Source of the DNA: Mycobacterium sp. PS03-16
Lineage (GTDB): Bacteria; Actinomycetota; Actinomycetes; Mycobacteriales; Mycobacteriaceae
Length of the DNA: 64,000 nt
Assembly: GCF_004570325.1 (NCBI RefSeq)
Contig: NZ_SPQO01000022.1
Location: forward strand, 20,552 to 84,551
Direction of reading: 5' to 3'
Shown: positions 8,132 to 16,738 of the stretch, one piece after another
Layout of the letters: each line of letters starts with the position of its first letter
Position numbering within the stretch: the stretch's first letter is position 1
The notes under the pieces: generated by a model
What the model was told of the DNA's origin: nothing
Database searches by the model: none
Seen by the model: the letters and a program-made list of their open reading frames with translations, nothing else
Position numbers and translations under genes: made by a program

Positions 8132-9403
8132 ATGGCCAGACACCGCGCATCCCGCCGGACGCTGCTGAGTACCGTCGCGGCCGCCGGACTCACGACCGTC
8201 CTGGCGCTGGGCCCGTCCGTGGACGCCGCCACGGCCGCCCCGCGCGACATCGTGGTCGGCGTCGGCGGCGCCAACAACCCGACCAGCGACCGGGTTCGGG
8301 ACAAGTTCCGCGGCGACCTCGTCGGCGCACTCGAGGACGACGGCTACACGTTCGAGGGGCTGCGCTACCCGGCCGCACTGCCGCTGGGGCCCAGCATCCG
8401 CGACGGGGTGCCGAAACTGCACGCCGTGATCGACAGCGCCGCCGGCGGGCGCGTCGTCGTCGTCGGGTATTCCGAGGGCGCGCTGGTCGCCGAACAGGTC
8501 CGGCGCGACCTGGCGAGGGATCCGCACCGCCCGCCGACCGACCGGATCGAATTCGCGCTCATCGGTTCCCCCTTCGTTCCCAACGGCGGGATCTACGCCC
8601 GCTTCCCCGATCTGCGCATACCGGGGCTGACCAACATGGGGCCGACGCAGCCGTCGCCGTACGCGACCACGTTCTACTCCATGGAATACGACCTCGTCGC
8701 CGACTTTCCCGCCTACGGCAATCCGCTGACGTTCGCCAACGCCGTCGTCGGGTTCCTGTACTTCCACGGCGACCACGGTCCCGACGCCGTCGACCTCGAC
8801 ACCCATCCGACGTCGGTGCTGGTGGTCGACAACGCCGCAGGCGGAACCGACACCTATGTGCTGATCCGCGCCCGTCATCTGCCGCTGCTGCAACCGATCC
8901 GGGACATCGCCGCCGCCACCGGAAGCACCGTGCTGACCGAACCGGTGCTGGGCGCGATCGAACCCACCCTGCGCCTGCTCGTCGACATGGGCTACACCGA
9001 CCGTCACTACCGCACCATCGGCTCCGACGACGACCCCGCCTACCAGCACGCCGACGAACCGACCCGGTTCTCCCTGGCAACGCCGCACGACCGCATCAGG
9101 GAGACGATGGCCGCGCTTCCCGAGGCCCTGCGCGACGGCGCCGAGAACTTCGTCGACGCCATCACCCCGCCGGCGCGGAAGGTCAAGAAACCGGCCGAGG
9201 GCACCGACGACGACGCGCTGACCGACGACCGGGAAGCCGAGTCCGACGCCACGTCGCGGCGCACGCCGAAGCCCGGGAAAGACGAGGAATCCGAACCGAT
9301 TTCAGAGGATCAAGACGAGGTCGCGGGCGACGAGGGCAGCACCGACACCGACACCGACGTTTCGGCCGGCACGTCCGAGGCGGACGCACCCGCCGCCGCC
9401 TGA
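8132..9403 (+). CDS. Secreted PE-PPE-domain hydrolase (second copy)
   Basis: A 423-residue paralogue of the preceding gene with the same layout: basic then hydrophobic signal peptide (to about residue 36), conserved opening VGVGGANNPTSDR, nucleophile elbow GYSEG (S114), then a charged low-complexity C-terminus rich in Asp, Glu and Ser from about residue 345. The two catalytic domains align without large gaps; the tails do not, and the DDTAG repeats are absent here. The ATG at 8132 follows GGGAG at 8120-8124. It overlaps nothing and ends six bases before the converging reactivase gene. Export probably uses Sec or Tat; it is not an ESX substrate of the classical PE/PPE kind. Confidence 0.85.
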   Translation: MARHRASRRTLLSTVAAAGLTTVLALGPSVDAATAAPRDIVVGVGGANNPTSDRVRDKFRGDLVGALEDDGYTFEGLRYPAALPLGPSIRDGVPKLHAVIDSAAGGRVVVVGYSEGALVAEQVRRDLARDPHRPPTDRIEFALIGSPFVPNGGIYARFPDLRIPGLTNMGPTQPSPYATTFYSMEYDLVADFPAYGNPLTFANAVVGFLYFHGDHGPDAVDLDTHPTSVLVVDNAAGGTDTYVLIRARHLPLLQPIRDIAAATGSTVLTEPVLGAIEPTLRLLVDMGYTDRHYRTIGSDDDPAYQHADEPTRFSLATPHDRIRETMAALPEALRDGAENFVDAITPPARKVKKPAEGTDDDALTDDREAESDATSRRTPKPGKDEESEPISEDQDEVAGDEGSTDTDTDVSAGTSEADAPAAA

Positions 9404-9409
9404 CGTCCG

Positions 9410-11143
9410 TCAGGCGCGCTGTGCGGCGCCCACCCGCTCGGCGGCCGACAGGTGCACCAGCCCGGAGGCCACCGCGAACCGCGGCCCGTGCACCCCGCCG
9501 ATGTCGGCGCGGCCGACCACCACCCGTGCGGGTCGCAGCGATTCGCCGACCGTGCGCAGCAGTTCGTCGTCGAGCGCACCGCCGCCGGCCAGGACCAGCG
9601 CACGCGGCGGCCGGTCCAGCGCCGCCAGGCAGCGCGCGATGTTGGCCGCCACGGTCTCCTGTTTGATCGCCAGCCGCAGGCTGCGCCACTCCTCGGCGGC
9701 CAGCCGGTGGGAGAACGGCACCAGCCCGGCACTGCCGCGGGTGCACAGCCGCCCGATCGCCTCGGCCGCCGCGGGACGGTCGAGGAACACCCGGCGGCCG
9801 TCCTCCTCGTGGGCGACGTGCGGCCCCTCGACGCGCAGCGCCGGGGTCCGCTTGACCCGCTCGGCCAGCGCGCGGGGGATGTTGAGCACGGCGGCCACCG
9901 CGGTGGTGATCGCCTCACCCGCCCCCGCGGCGGTGACCGTGCGGCCCTCGGCGATCAGATCGACGGTGCCGCCGCCGATGTCGCAGACCACCGCACCGGG
10001 CGGCAGACCCGGCGTGGTCAGCGCACCGCGCGCCGCGGCGGCGGGTTCGGTGGCGATGGTGCGGGCGGGGCGGCCCGTCAACTCGGACAGCGTTGCGGCC
10101 GCGTCGGTCAGCGCGTCGGTGGCCAGCAGCGCGACCACGGTGCCGCGGGCGTCAGCGACCCCGCGCCGCAGCCACGCACCGTTGTCGATCGCCGCGAGAT
10201 CGGTGAAGTACGCGTCGTCGACCGCGAGGCCGTCGCCGGTGGCGGCCAGCGCCCGCAGCCGCACCCGTACCGCGCAGCCCGGCGGTTCGAGGCGCAGCAG
10301 ACCGTAGGCCGCGGCCGGTGCGTGCCGCACCACCTCACCGCCGACCCGGCAGTCCACGAAGTCGTCGTCCACCGTGGGCGGATCCGGTGGCACTGTGCGG
10401 GCGGTGACCGCGATCGCCGGGGCGTCGGCGAGTTCCCGGGTGAACTCGGCGACGTCGGGCAACCGGTCGTGGCCGAGCCGCAGCGCCGCCGACAGCGCGA
10501 TCGGATCGGCCATCGCGCGGTAGGCCCGGCCCTCGGCCACCACCTCGACCGCGACGAGCGCACCCCGCGCCAGCCCGTCGAGATCCACCTCGTCGACCAC
10601 GGGCACGTCGATCGGGATGCGGTTGCGGATCAGCACCGCATCGTCCTGGACGGCGAGCACACCGGCGATCCGCCAGCCGCGCCGCACAGCCTCACCTATC
10701 GCGTCGGCGGCCACCTCGAAATCCGTTGCGCCGTCCACGCTCACGATCACCGGTCCGTCGTCGACGGGACCGGACAGGTCGGCCAGCGGGACGTGCCTGC
10801 CGACACCGAATCCGGTGCCCGCCGGGGTGGAGGCGTCCGCGCGGCGCAGGCTGCGCACCGGGGCGCGCGGGGAGGTGGCCGGTGGCATCGGCGCGGTGGC
10901 CGTGTCGACCGGACGGATCGTGGCGAGCACCACCTCGTCGACGTCGGCCTGCGCGTCGACCTCGAGGCGGTGCAACAGCGCCGCCGCGCCCTCGAGCGAC
11001 TCCCTCGACCCCTTGCGCCCGCGCGTCGGCGCCTGCCCGTGGGTCAGCGCCTCGACCGCCCCGTCGTGGATGCGCGCCAGCACGATCTCGGTGGTGTGGT
11101 TGCCGACGTCCACTCCGGCGACCACCGCGGCGCCGCGGGTCAC
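9410..11143 (-). CDS. ddrA: Diol dehydratase reactivase, ATPase large subunit (DdrA/PduG type)
   Basis: A 577-residue chaperone-like ATPase that ejects damaged cobalamin from B12-dependent diol or glycerol dehydratase. The actin/Hsp70-like phosphate loops are visible: VAGVDVGNHTTE near residue 8 and CDIGGGTVDL near 380. An internal swiveling-domain region links them. It is a little shorter than the ~600 residues of enteric PduG. The ATG overlaps the stop of the small dehydratase subunit gene by four bases, so it is the last gene of the operon. The small reactivase subunit (PduH/DdrB) is not encoded in the window. Confidence 0.88.
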   Translation of the reverse strand: MTRGAAVVAGVDVGNHTTEIVLARIHDGAVEALTHGQAPTRGRKGSRESLEGAAALLHRLEVDAQADVDEVVLATIRPVDTATAPMPPATSPRAPVRSLRRADASTPAGTGFGVGRHVPLADLSGPVDDGPVIVSVDGATDFEVAADAIGEAVRRGWRIAGVLAVQDDAVLIRNRIPIDVPVVDEVDLDGLARGALVAVEVVAEGRAYRAMADPIALSAALRLGHDRLPDVAEFTRELADAPAIAVTARTVPPDPPTVDDDFVDCRVGGEVVRHAPAAAYGLLRLEPPGCAVRVRLRALAATGDGLAVDDAYFTDLAAIDNGAWLRRGVADARGTVVALLATDALTDAAATLSELTGRPARTIATEPAAAARGALTTPGLPPGAVVCDIGGGTVDLIAEGRTVTAAGAGEAITTAVAAVLNIPRALAERVKRTPALRVEGPHVAHEEDGRRVFLDRPAAAEAIGRLCTRGSAGLVPFSHRLAAEEWRSLRLAIKQETVAANIARCLAALDRPPRALVLAGGGALDDELLRTVGESLRPARVVVGRADIGGVHGPRFAVASGLVHLSAAERVGAAQRA

Positions 11144-11481
11144 CGAAGCAGGCCCCGGCGGGCGTAGACGTCGGCCGCCTGGCGCACGAGTTCCGCGCAG
11201 CGGGATGCGCCGCGGGTCTCCAGCGAGGTGCGCAGCGTCTCGAGTTCCGCGGCGGTGGAGCGGTGCGGGCGCAGCGCCTCGTACAGACCCATCACCTCCT
11301 CGTCGTCGATGACGGCGAGTTCGGCTGCGCGCAGGAAGTTCTCGGCCAGCTGCGGGTTGCCGTGCTCCTCGGCGACGACGGCCTGGTAGGCCAGCGTGGC
11401 GGGATCCATCCGCAGATCGGCCAACGTCAGCTTGCCGTCGACGGCGGACTGCACGGTGAACTTGTCGGTGCCAGCGGTCAT
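11140..11481 (-). CDS. Diol/propanediol dehydratase small (gamma) subunit
   Basis: A 113-residue protein matching the PduE/DdhC family in length and helical composition (LTLADLRMDPATLAYQ, then AENFLRAAELAVIDDEEV and RPHRST). It stabilises the B12-dependent dehydratase complex. The start at 11481 overlaps the stop of the fused large-medium subunit gene by four bases, and its stop overlaps the reactivase start in the same way. The M at 11481 is the only start that keeps this coupling. Confidence 0.87.
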   Translation of the reverse strand: MTAGTDKFTVQSAVDGKLTLADLRMDPATLAYQAVVAEEHGNPQLAENFLRAAELAVIDDEEVMGLYEALRPHRSTAAELETLRTSLETRGASRCAELVRQAADVYARRGLLR

Positions 11482-13730
11482 GCGCGCTTCGCCTCCACGG
11501 TGATCGGGGCCTGTCCGGGTTCGCAGGCCTGGCGTTCGAGGGCCACCAGCGCGACGGCGCGCGCGTGGTAGCGGGCGGAGATGGATTCGTCGGTGCCGCC
11601 GGTGAAGATCGGCACCGGGGCCATCCCCTTGGCGTGCCGGGCGGCGTTGCGGCCCAGCTCGCGGTACATGCGGCCGGTCAGCAGCGGGGCCACGCTGAAC
11701 AGTTCGAGGTTGGCCAGCGGCGCCAGGTCGCGGCGGTGGATCAGCGCGGTGCCCTTGCCCTGCAACCCGATTCCGATCCCGGATCCGGACAGCCGGGCCG
11801 CGGTCAGCCCGATCAGCCCGACGTCGATGGTCGAGCGGACCCGCACCAGCCGCGGCACGCAGCCCTCCTCCTCCAGACCGGCCGAGATCTGGCGCAGCAC
11901 CTCCCCGACGGTCAGGCCGCACAGCGTCAGCCACACCGAACGGCCCAGCGCGGGCGACAGTCCGATGCAGACCTCCCGCGGATCGCTGCCCTGGCGGGCC
12001 GGTTCCACGTCGGTGACGATGAGGTGACCCTCGTGCTCGGCCTGGTCGGCGGTCAGCTCCGCCGCGGTGCGCGCCTGGCGGATACCGTCGATCTCGGCGC
12101 GGCGCGCCTCGGTCAGCGCGTAGCCGGTGCCGGGGCCGGAGTAGTCGTTCGGATCGGTGATCTTCGACAGCACCCGGAACTGGTCGTCGAAGATCGCCGA
12201 GGTCTGTAATTGGTCGCCGCGCAACCGCTCCCGCGTCAGCCGCATGATCGCCTCGGCCTCCTCGGCGTAGCCGGTGCGGTGCAGCGAGGCGATCACGTCG
12301 AACACGGTCAGCTGTTTGGCCTCGATCGCGACGGCCGCCTCGGCGACGGCCTTCGGATCACCGGCGGGCAGGTCGCGCGACCCGTTGGCCACCACCACGG
12401 CGTCGATGCGGTCGTCGTCGAAGTCGGCCAGGCCGAGGTCGCGGTAGACCGCCTGCACCGCGGTCGCGGCATGCCGGCGGACTCTGGCCAGGTGTTCGGG
12501 CGACACCGTGCGCAGCCCGCCGTCGGCGCCCCAGTCCCGTTGCAGCACGAGGAAGTCGTCCATGTCGTCGGCGTTGAAGTTCGACAGCGCGAACGCGTTG
12601 TCGTACCGCGGGATCGATCCGAAGCCGGAGAAGATGAAGTCGGCGCCGGCCAGCAGCACGGGCAGGGTGTGGGCGCTGCGGCGGATGTCGGATTCGGAGA
12701 TCAGGTTGTCGTTGCCCGCACACGATTCCAGGTCGCGCATCATCACCATGAGGTTCTCGGCGAGCAGTTCCTTCATGCCCTCGGGGACCGACGCCACCAC
12801 GCCGACGCCGTCGATGCCGCCGTTCTGCACGCCCTGGCTGCCCAGCGCGCGGGCCAGTGAGACGCACCGCGATTCGAGGTAGAGGATCGAGCACTTCTCG
12901 GCGGCGCCCATCAGCACCTCGGCGCCGCCGCCACTGGTGACCCGCATCTTGAGCCCGCGCGACGCGTAGGCCGACGTCAGGATCGCCTTGGAGAACGGCG
13001 TGTCGTCCCCGTCGACGAACACCTGCTCCGTGCCGTAGATCGAGATGGTCTCGGCGTAACTGGTCAGCCCGCGCAGCCCCAGCCGCAGCTCCATGGCCTC
13101 TTCGATCGAGCACTGCGCCATCGCCCCCGGAATGCCCACCTGGCTGCCGATCAGCAGCGCGATCGCATTCGACGGGGCGTCGCCGAACACCGGCACCGTC
13201 GTCTCCACCTCGCGGAACCCGTAGGCGACGGCGCTGGCCGCGTCCGCGGCGATCAGCAGCGGGTCGTCGAGTTGGTTGGTGACGTGGGCCTGGTTGCTCG
13301 GCGTGCGGCGGGCGCGCATCTTGCTCATCGCCATCTGCATCTCGACCGGCGTCATCACCGCGACCACCCGGGCCAGCTTCGCCGGGGTGGTGCCGCCGAT
13401 CAGCCGCACCACCTCGGTACGCGGCACCCCCGGATCCACCGCGAGGCGGGCCAGCTCGACGTCGGAGCACGCCATCGCCTCATCGGCGACCGACAGGTCG
13501 ATGCCGTAGCGGGCGATGAACTCGTCGATCACGTCGAAGTCGGCGGCGGCTTTGCCGTCCATCTCCGCGACCACCCCGTCCGCGACCACCAGCGACGGCG
13601 CCGGATCGTGCGGGCTGTGCATCGCAGCGAGTCCGAGGTCGGGATCGACGACACTGAATCCGTCGAGATTGACCGGTTTCGCGTCCAGAATCCGCATTCG
13701 ACCCTGGTCGAGGTCGTTGTTTTCCGCCAT
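11478..13730 (-). CDS. B12-dependent diol dehydratase, large and medium subunits fused
   Basis: A 750-residue protein joining the large (alpha, about 1-555) and medium (beta, about 568-750) subunits that are separate PduC and PduD in enteric bacteria. The large part forms the radical TIM barrel (for example SSGGGAEVLMG-like glycine-rich loop, NGGIDGVGVV, LESCAGNDNL). The medium part includes the cobalamin-contact region SGSGIGIGLQGKG. The enzyme converts 1,2-propanediol or glycerol to an aldehyde using adenosylcobalamin. The start is the ATG at 13730 (MAENNDLDQG); the open frame continues upstream to 14027, but that would overlap a divergent gene. No microcompartment shell gene or visible B12 riboswitch is nearby. 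Confidence 0.9.
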   Translation of the reverse strand: MAENNDLDQGRMRILDAKPVNLDGFSVVDPDLGLAAMHSPHDPAPSLVVADGVVAEMDGKAAADFDVIDEFIARYGIDLSVADEAMACSDVELARLAVDPGVPRTEVVRLIGGTTPAKLARVVAVMTPVEMQMAMSKMRARRTPSNQAHVTNQLDDPLLIAADAASAVAYGFREVETTVPVFGDAPSNAIALLIGSQVGIPGAMAQCSIEEAMELRLGLRGLTSYAETISIYGTEQVFVDGDDTPFSKAILTSAYASRGLKMRVTSGGGAEVLMGAAEKCSILYLESRCVSLARALGSQGVQNGGIDGVGVVASVPEGMKELLAENLMVMMRDLESCAGNDNLISESDIRRSAHTLPVLLAGADFIFSGFGSIPRYDNAFALSNFNADDMDDFLVLQRDWGADGGLRTVSPEHLARVRRHAATAVQAVYRDLGLADFDDDRIDAVVVANGSRDLPAGDPKAVAEAAVAIEAKQLTVFDVIASLHRTGYAEEAEAIMRLTRERLRGDQLQTSAIFDDQFRVLSKITDPNDYSGPGTGYALTEARRAEIDGIRQARTAAELTADQAEHEGHLIVTDVEPARQGSDPREVCIGLSPALGRSVWLTLCGLTVGEVLRQISAGLEEEGCVPRLVRVRSTIDVGLIGLTAARLSGSGIGIGLQGKGTALIHRRDLAPLANLELFSVAPLLTGRMYRELGRNAARHAKGMAPVPIFTGGTDESISARYHARAVALVALERQACEPGQAPITVEAKRA

Positions 13731-13800
13731 GGCGAAGATCCTGCCGTGTCGACCCCCGCGGCGCCACGGCGTTCGCGCATCCGGCTGACACCATGTCTTC

Positions 13801-15573
13801 ATGACGCGACGACTCCTCGCGCCGGTGTTGGCGTGCGTGCTGTTGCTGGCGATGGCGGGCTGTTCGTCCGCCGAACCTTCGGACGCCTTCCGGGCCTTCG
13901 CCGACGCCGTGCAGCGGCGGGACGCGGCGGCCGCCGCCCAGCAGACCGACGACCCCGCCGCGGCCGAACCGGTCATCGCGGCGATGTTCGCGGGTATGGG
14001 CAAGGACGCCGCGGTACGCGTGGACACCGCACCGATCGAAGGCGAGGAGGCCGGCGAGACGCTGACCTACCACTGGACCCTGGCCCCCGGCCGCGAGTTC
14101 GAGTACGAGGTCACCGGCGCCGCAGCGGCCCAGGACGACGCGTGGCGGCTGCAGTGGTCCCCGGCGCTGCTGCACCCGGACCTCGCGCCGGGCCTGAAAT
14201 TCCAGTACAGCCAGGACAGCGATCTGCAGACCCCGGTGCTCGACCGGACCGGCCAGCCGCTGATGATGTGGCAGACCGTCGGCCTGGTGACGCTCGAGCG
14301 GGCGCGGCTGGACTCGGCGGCCGCGCTGGCCGCGGTGCTCGCGCCGATCGAGCCGACGATCACCGCCCAGACCATCGCCGCCCAGTTCGACGGGAACGAC
14401 AACCCGGTGATCACGGTGATCCGGTTGCGGGAAGCCGACCTGAACCCGGTGCGTGAACAGCTGCTCGCCATCGCCGGCGTGGGAATCACCGAACAGGGCG
14501 ACCTGCTCACCGCCGACCGGGCGCTGTCGTCCCCGGCGATGGCCGATCTGCCGGAGATGTGGCACGACCGCATCACGAGGAACGCCGGCTGGTCGGTGTA
14601 CCTGGTCGACGGCACCGGGGCGCCGGCCCAGCAGCTGACCGCCACCCCGCCGAAGCCGACCGACCCGCTGCGCACCACCCTCGACCTACGCCTGCAGCTG
14701 CTGGCGCAGAGCGCCGTGGCCGCCGAGCCACGGCCCTCGGTGCTGGTGGCGATGTCGCCGTCGGACGGCGGCATCCTGGCCGCGGCGCAGAACGCGGCCG
14801 CCGACGCCCAGGGCGCGATCGCGTTCTCCGGGCTCTATCCGCCGGGGTCGACGTTCAAGACGATCACCACCGCGGCGGCGCTGGAGGCCGGGCTGGTCAC
14901 CCCGGATTCGCCGGTGACGTGCCCGGGCCGGCTCACCATCGAGAACCGCACGATCCCCAACGACGACGACTTCGACCTCGGTACCGTGCCGATGACCACG
15001 GCGTTCGCCCGCTCCTGCAACACCACGATGGGGGCGCTGGCCGACCGGTTACCTCCCGATGCGCTCCCCACGACCGCGCGGGCCTTCGGCATCGGCGTCG
15101 ACTATGTGATACCCGGCCTGACCACCGTCACCGGCCGGGTTCCGGAGGCCGAGACGGCGGCGCTGCGGGTGGAGAACGGGATCGGGCAGGGCACCGTGAC
15201 GGTCAGCCCGTTCGGTCTGGCGCTCGCCGAGGCCAGCCTGGCGCACGGAGCGACGGTGACGCCGACGCTCGTGCAGGGCGCGACCACCGAAGCCGACACC
15301 CCATCCGAACCGCTGCCCGCCGACGTCACCGCCGCGCTGCGCGCGATGATGCGCGCCACGGTCACCGAGGGCACCGCGTCGGCGCTGGCCGACATCCCGG
15401 GCCTGGGCGGTAAGACCGGCACCGCGGAGTTCGGCGACAACACTCATTCGCACGGCTGGTTCGCCGGCATCGCGGGCGACATCGCGTTCGCGACACTGGT
15501 GGTGGGCGGCGACTCGTCGGCGCCGGCGATCACCGTGTCCGGCGAGTTCCTGCGCCCGGCGGTGACGGGCTGA
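13801..15573 (+). CDS. Penicillin-binding lipoprotein transpeptidase with NTF2-like N-domain
   Basis: A 590-residue lipoprotein anchored on the outer face of the membrane. The signal peptide ends in LAMAGC (C21). A MecA-type NTF2 domain follows (about 25-140), then a dimerisation region, then a class B transpeptidase domain with STFK at 350-353, SCN at 405-407 and KTG at 538-540, so all three active-site motifs are intact. It crosslinks peptidoglycan and resembles, from memory, Rv2864c of M. tuberculosis. It is divergent from the diol dehydratase operon with only 70 bases between. Its stop lies within the first copy of a 21-base direct repeat. Confidence 0.92.
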   Translation: MTRRLLAPVLACVLLLAMAGCSSAEPSDAFRAFADAVQRRDAAAAAQQTDDPAAAEPVIAAMFAGMGKDAAVRVDTAPIEGEEAGETLTYHWTLAPGREFEYEVTGAAAAQDDAWRLQWSPALLHPDLAPGLKFQYSQDSDLQTPVLDRTGQPLMMWQTVGLVTLERARLDSAAALAAVLAPIEPTITAQTIAAQFDGNDNPVITVIRLREADLNPVREQLLAIAGVGITEQGDLLTADRALSSPAMADLPEMWHDRITRNAGWSVYLVDGTGAPAQQLTATPPKPTDPLRTTLDLRLQLLAQSAVAAEPRPSVLVAMSPSDGGILAAAQNAAADAQGAIAFSGLYPPGSTFKTITTAAALEAGLVTPDSPVTCPGRLTIENRTIPNDDDFDLGTVPMTTAFARSCNTTMGALADRLPPDALPTTARAFGIGVDYVIPGLTTVTGRVPEAETAALRVENGIGQGTVTVSPFGLALAEASLAHGATVTPTLVQGATTEADTPSEPLPADVTAALRAMMRATVTEGTASALADIPGLGGKTGTAEFGDNTHSHGWFAGIAGDIAFATLVVGGDSSAPAITVSGEFLRPAVTG

Positions 15574-15726
15574 TCGGGGGCGTCACGCGTCGGCGCGGCG
15601 CGACCCCGGGCGCGTCACGCGTCCAGACTGAAGCCACGCAGAGAAAGTGCGAGAGCGGCCCTGCGTAGCTTCAGTCTCGGCGTCAGCGACGCTGCCACTC
15701 GAGCTGCGGTGACGGGCTGATCGGGG
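15559..15726. repeat. 21-base direct repeats bracketing a palindromic element
   Basis: GCGGTGACGGGCTGATCGGG plus one more G occurs at 15559-15579 (over the PBP stop codon) and again at 15706-15726. The 126 bases between them hold a 12-base direct repeat (GCGTCACGCGTC at 15580-15591 and 15612-15623) and a long inverted repeat. The arrangement looks like an insertion with duplicated ends, or a local duplication. Confidence 0.85.
15625..15677. repeat. Intergenic inverted repeat, CGAGACTGAAGC type
   Basis: Arms 15625-15641 and 15661-15677 are 17 bases each with one mismatch (AGACTGAAGC…ACGCAG against CTGCGT…GCTTCAGTCT), around a 19-base spacer. The right arm continues into CTCGGCG, giving the CTCG outer end seen in three other palindromes of the window. 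It lies after the PBP gene. Confidence 0.85.
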
Positions 15727-15757
15727 CGAACCCGTCCGCCGGCGGTACAGCGGAATC

Positions 15758-15763
15758 TAAGCT
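15758..15763 (+). promoter_or_regulatory. Leaderless -10 hexamer (TAAGCT)
   Basis: TAAGCT ends six bases before the ATG at 15770, fitting TAnnnT with transcription beginning at the start codon. It also decides the start of the small secreted protein gene. Confidence 0.55.
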
Positions 15764-15769
15764 GTGCTC

Positions 15770-16135
15770 ATGAAGTTGGTGGCTGCACTCGCCCTGGCCG
15801 GTGGCGCGCTCGCGGCTCCGCTGCTCATCGCCGCCCCGGCCGCGGCGGACCGGTGTGACGACGCGGGGTGTGTGCCCTACGTCGACCGCAACATCAATCC
15901 CGCCGATGCCTGTGTGCCCGGCGGCAGCCGGTACCTGTTCGGCATGGACGCCTCGGGCAACAACTACCTGTGCACCACGCAGAGCCGGTGGGTCAGCCAG
16001 CCGCCGCTGGTCGGTGTGCGTACCAACAGTGCGCCGTGTGACGGCAGCCCCGGCGTCGCGCAGTCACCGGACGGTCTGGTGCTGGTGTGCAAGAACGGTG
16101 GCTGGCGGCCGGACTTCACGGCCTTCTACTACTGA
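15770..16135 (+). CDS. Small secreted cysteine-containing protein, function unknown
   Basis: A 121-residue protein with a clear signal peptide (MKLVAALALAGGALAAPL… cleaved near APAAAD, about residue 25). The mature part has six cysteines (RCDDAGCVPYVDR, ADACVPG, YLCTTQ, PCDGSPG, VLVCKNGGW), probably forming disulfides. It ends in aromatic residues (FTAFYY). I do not recognise the family; it looks like one of the small exported proteins typical of mycobacteria. The ATG at 15770 is preferred over a GTG at 15764 because of the upstream TAAGCT. It converges on the DUF2237 gene, four bases away. Confidence 0.75.
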   Translation: MKLVAALALAGGALAAPLLIAAPAAADRCDDAGCVPYVDRNINPADACVPGGSRYLFGMDASGNNYLCTTQSRWVSQPPLVGVRTNSAPCDGSPGVAQSPDGLVLVCKNGGWRPDFTAFYY

Positions 16136-16139
16136 GCCG

Positions 16140-16526
16140 CTACAGGCCGGCCAGGTCGTCGGGGACGTCGACCGCGTACCGGTGCAGGACGTCGAGCGGC
16201 ACCACGTCGAGAGTGCGCTCATGGGTCGCGGCCAGCACCACGGGCGCGGCGTAGCCGTCGCGGTGCGCGCGCAGCCAGTTCGCCGCCGTCACACACCAGC
16301 GGTCGCCCGGCGCCAGCCCGGGGAACCGGTACTCCGGGCGCGGCGTGGACAGGTCGTTGCCGATGGAGCGCTGATGGTCGAGGAACTCCGCGGTCATCAC
16401 CGCGCAGATGGTGTGGGCGCCCAGATCCTCCGGGCCGGTGGAACAGCAGCCGTCGCGGTAGAAGCCGGTCAGTGGGTCGGTGCCGCACTCCTGCAGGGGG
16501 CCACCGAGGACGTTGCGATCAGGCAC
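16140..16526 (-). CDS. DUF2237 family protein
   Basis: A 128-residue cytoplasmic protein starting VPDRNVLGGPLQECG, the conserved opening of the DUF2237 family. It carries the family block TDPLTGFYRDGCCST and a C-terminal PGDRWCVTAANWLRA. The function is unknown; the Cys-Cys pair and the conserved Asp, His and Trp hint at metal binding or catalysis, which is inference. The GTG at 16526 is chosen by homology to other family starts; the frame stays open further upstream without similarity. A GATACT hexamer lies six bases before this codon. Confidence 0.85.
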   Translation of the reverse strand: MPDRNVLGGPLQECGTDPLTGFYRDGCCSTGPEDLGAHTICAVMTAEFLDHQRSIGNDLSTPRPEYRFPGLAPGDRWCVTAANWLRAHRDGYAAPVVLAATHERTLDVVPLDVLHRYAVDVPDDLAGL

Positions 16527-16585
16527 TCCGCCAGTATCGCGCCAGCCGGGCTCCGAGCCGGGTACATCGCTCGGGCGTTGCTCCC

Positions 16586-16655
16586 GCGAGATCGACACCA
16601 TGGTGGTGGATTGCGAGGTTCGCAAGGCGAACGACAGCCGTGGTGTCGATCTCGC
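16586..16655. repeat. Intergenic inverted repeat, CGAGATCGACACC type, with nested stem
   Basis: Arms 16586-16603 and 16638-16655 are 18 bases each with one mismatch (GCGAGATCGACACCATGG against CCGTGGTGTCGATCTCGC). The 34-base spacer holds a second, perfect inverted repeat TTGCGA-GGT-TCGCAA at 16611-16625. It lies upstream of the DUF2237 gene and downstream of the tRNA-Ser terminator. Confidence 0.85.
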
Positions 16656-16698
16656 CGTAGGACCGTTGCAGCGAAGGGTCCGGAAAGAGTCCGCACGC

Positions 16699-16737
16699 AA
16701 AAAACCGCCCTTATCTGCATAGACAGGCGGGCGGTTT
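16699..16737 (-). terminator. Rho-independent terminator of tRNA-Ser(CGA)
   Basis: On the minus strand AAACCGCCC (16737-16729) pairs with GGGCGGTTT (16710-16702), and the T run continues to 16699, giving six T residues in all. It begins just after the 3' end of the tRNA. It is the only classic U-tailed terminator I see in the window. Confidence 0.85.
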
Positions 16738-16738
16738 A

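Noticed and set aside
13731..13800. Cobalamin riboswitch before the diol dehydratase operon
   Set aside because: Only 70 bases separate the divergent starts, and no B12-box-like sequence or fold was visible.
15559..15726. Possible insertion sequence
   Set aside because: No transposase frame is present; the interval between the direct repeats is only about 126 bases. It is reported as a palindromic element instead.
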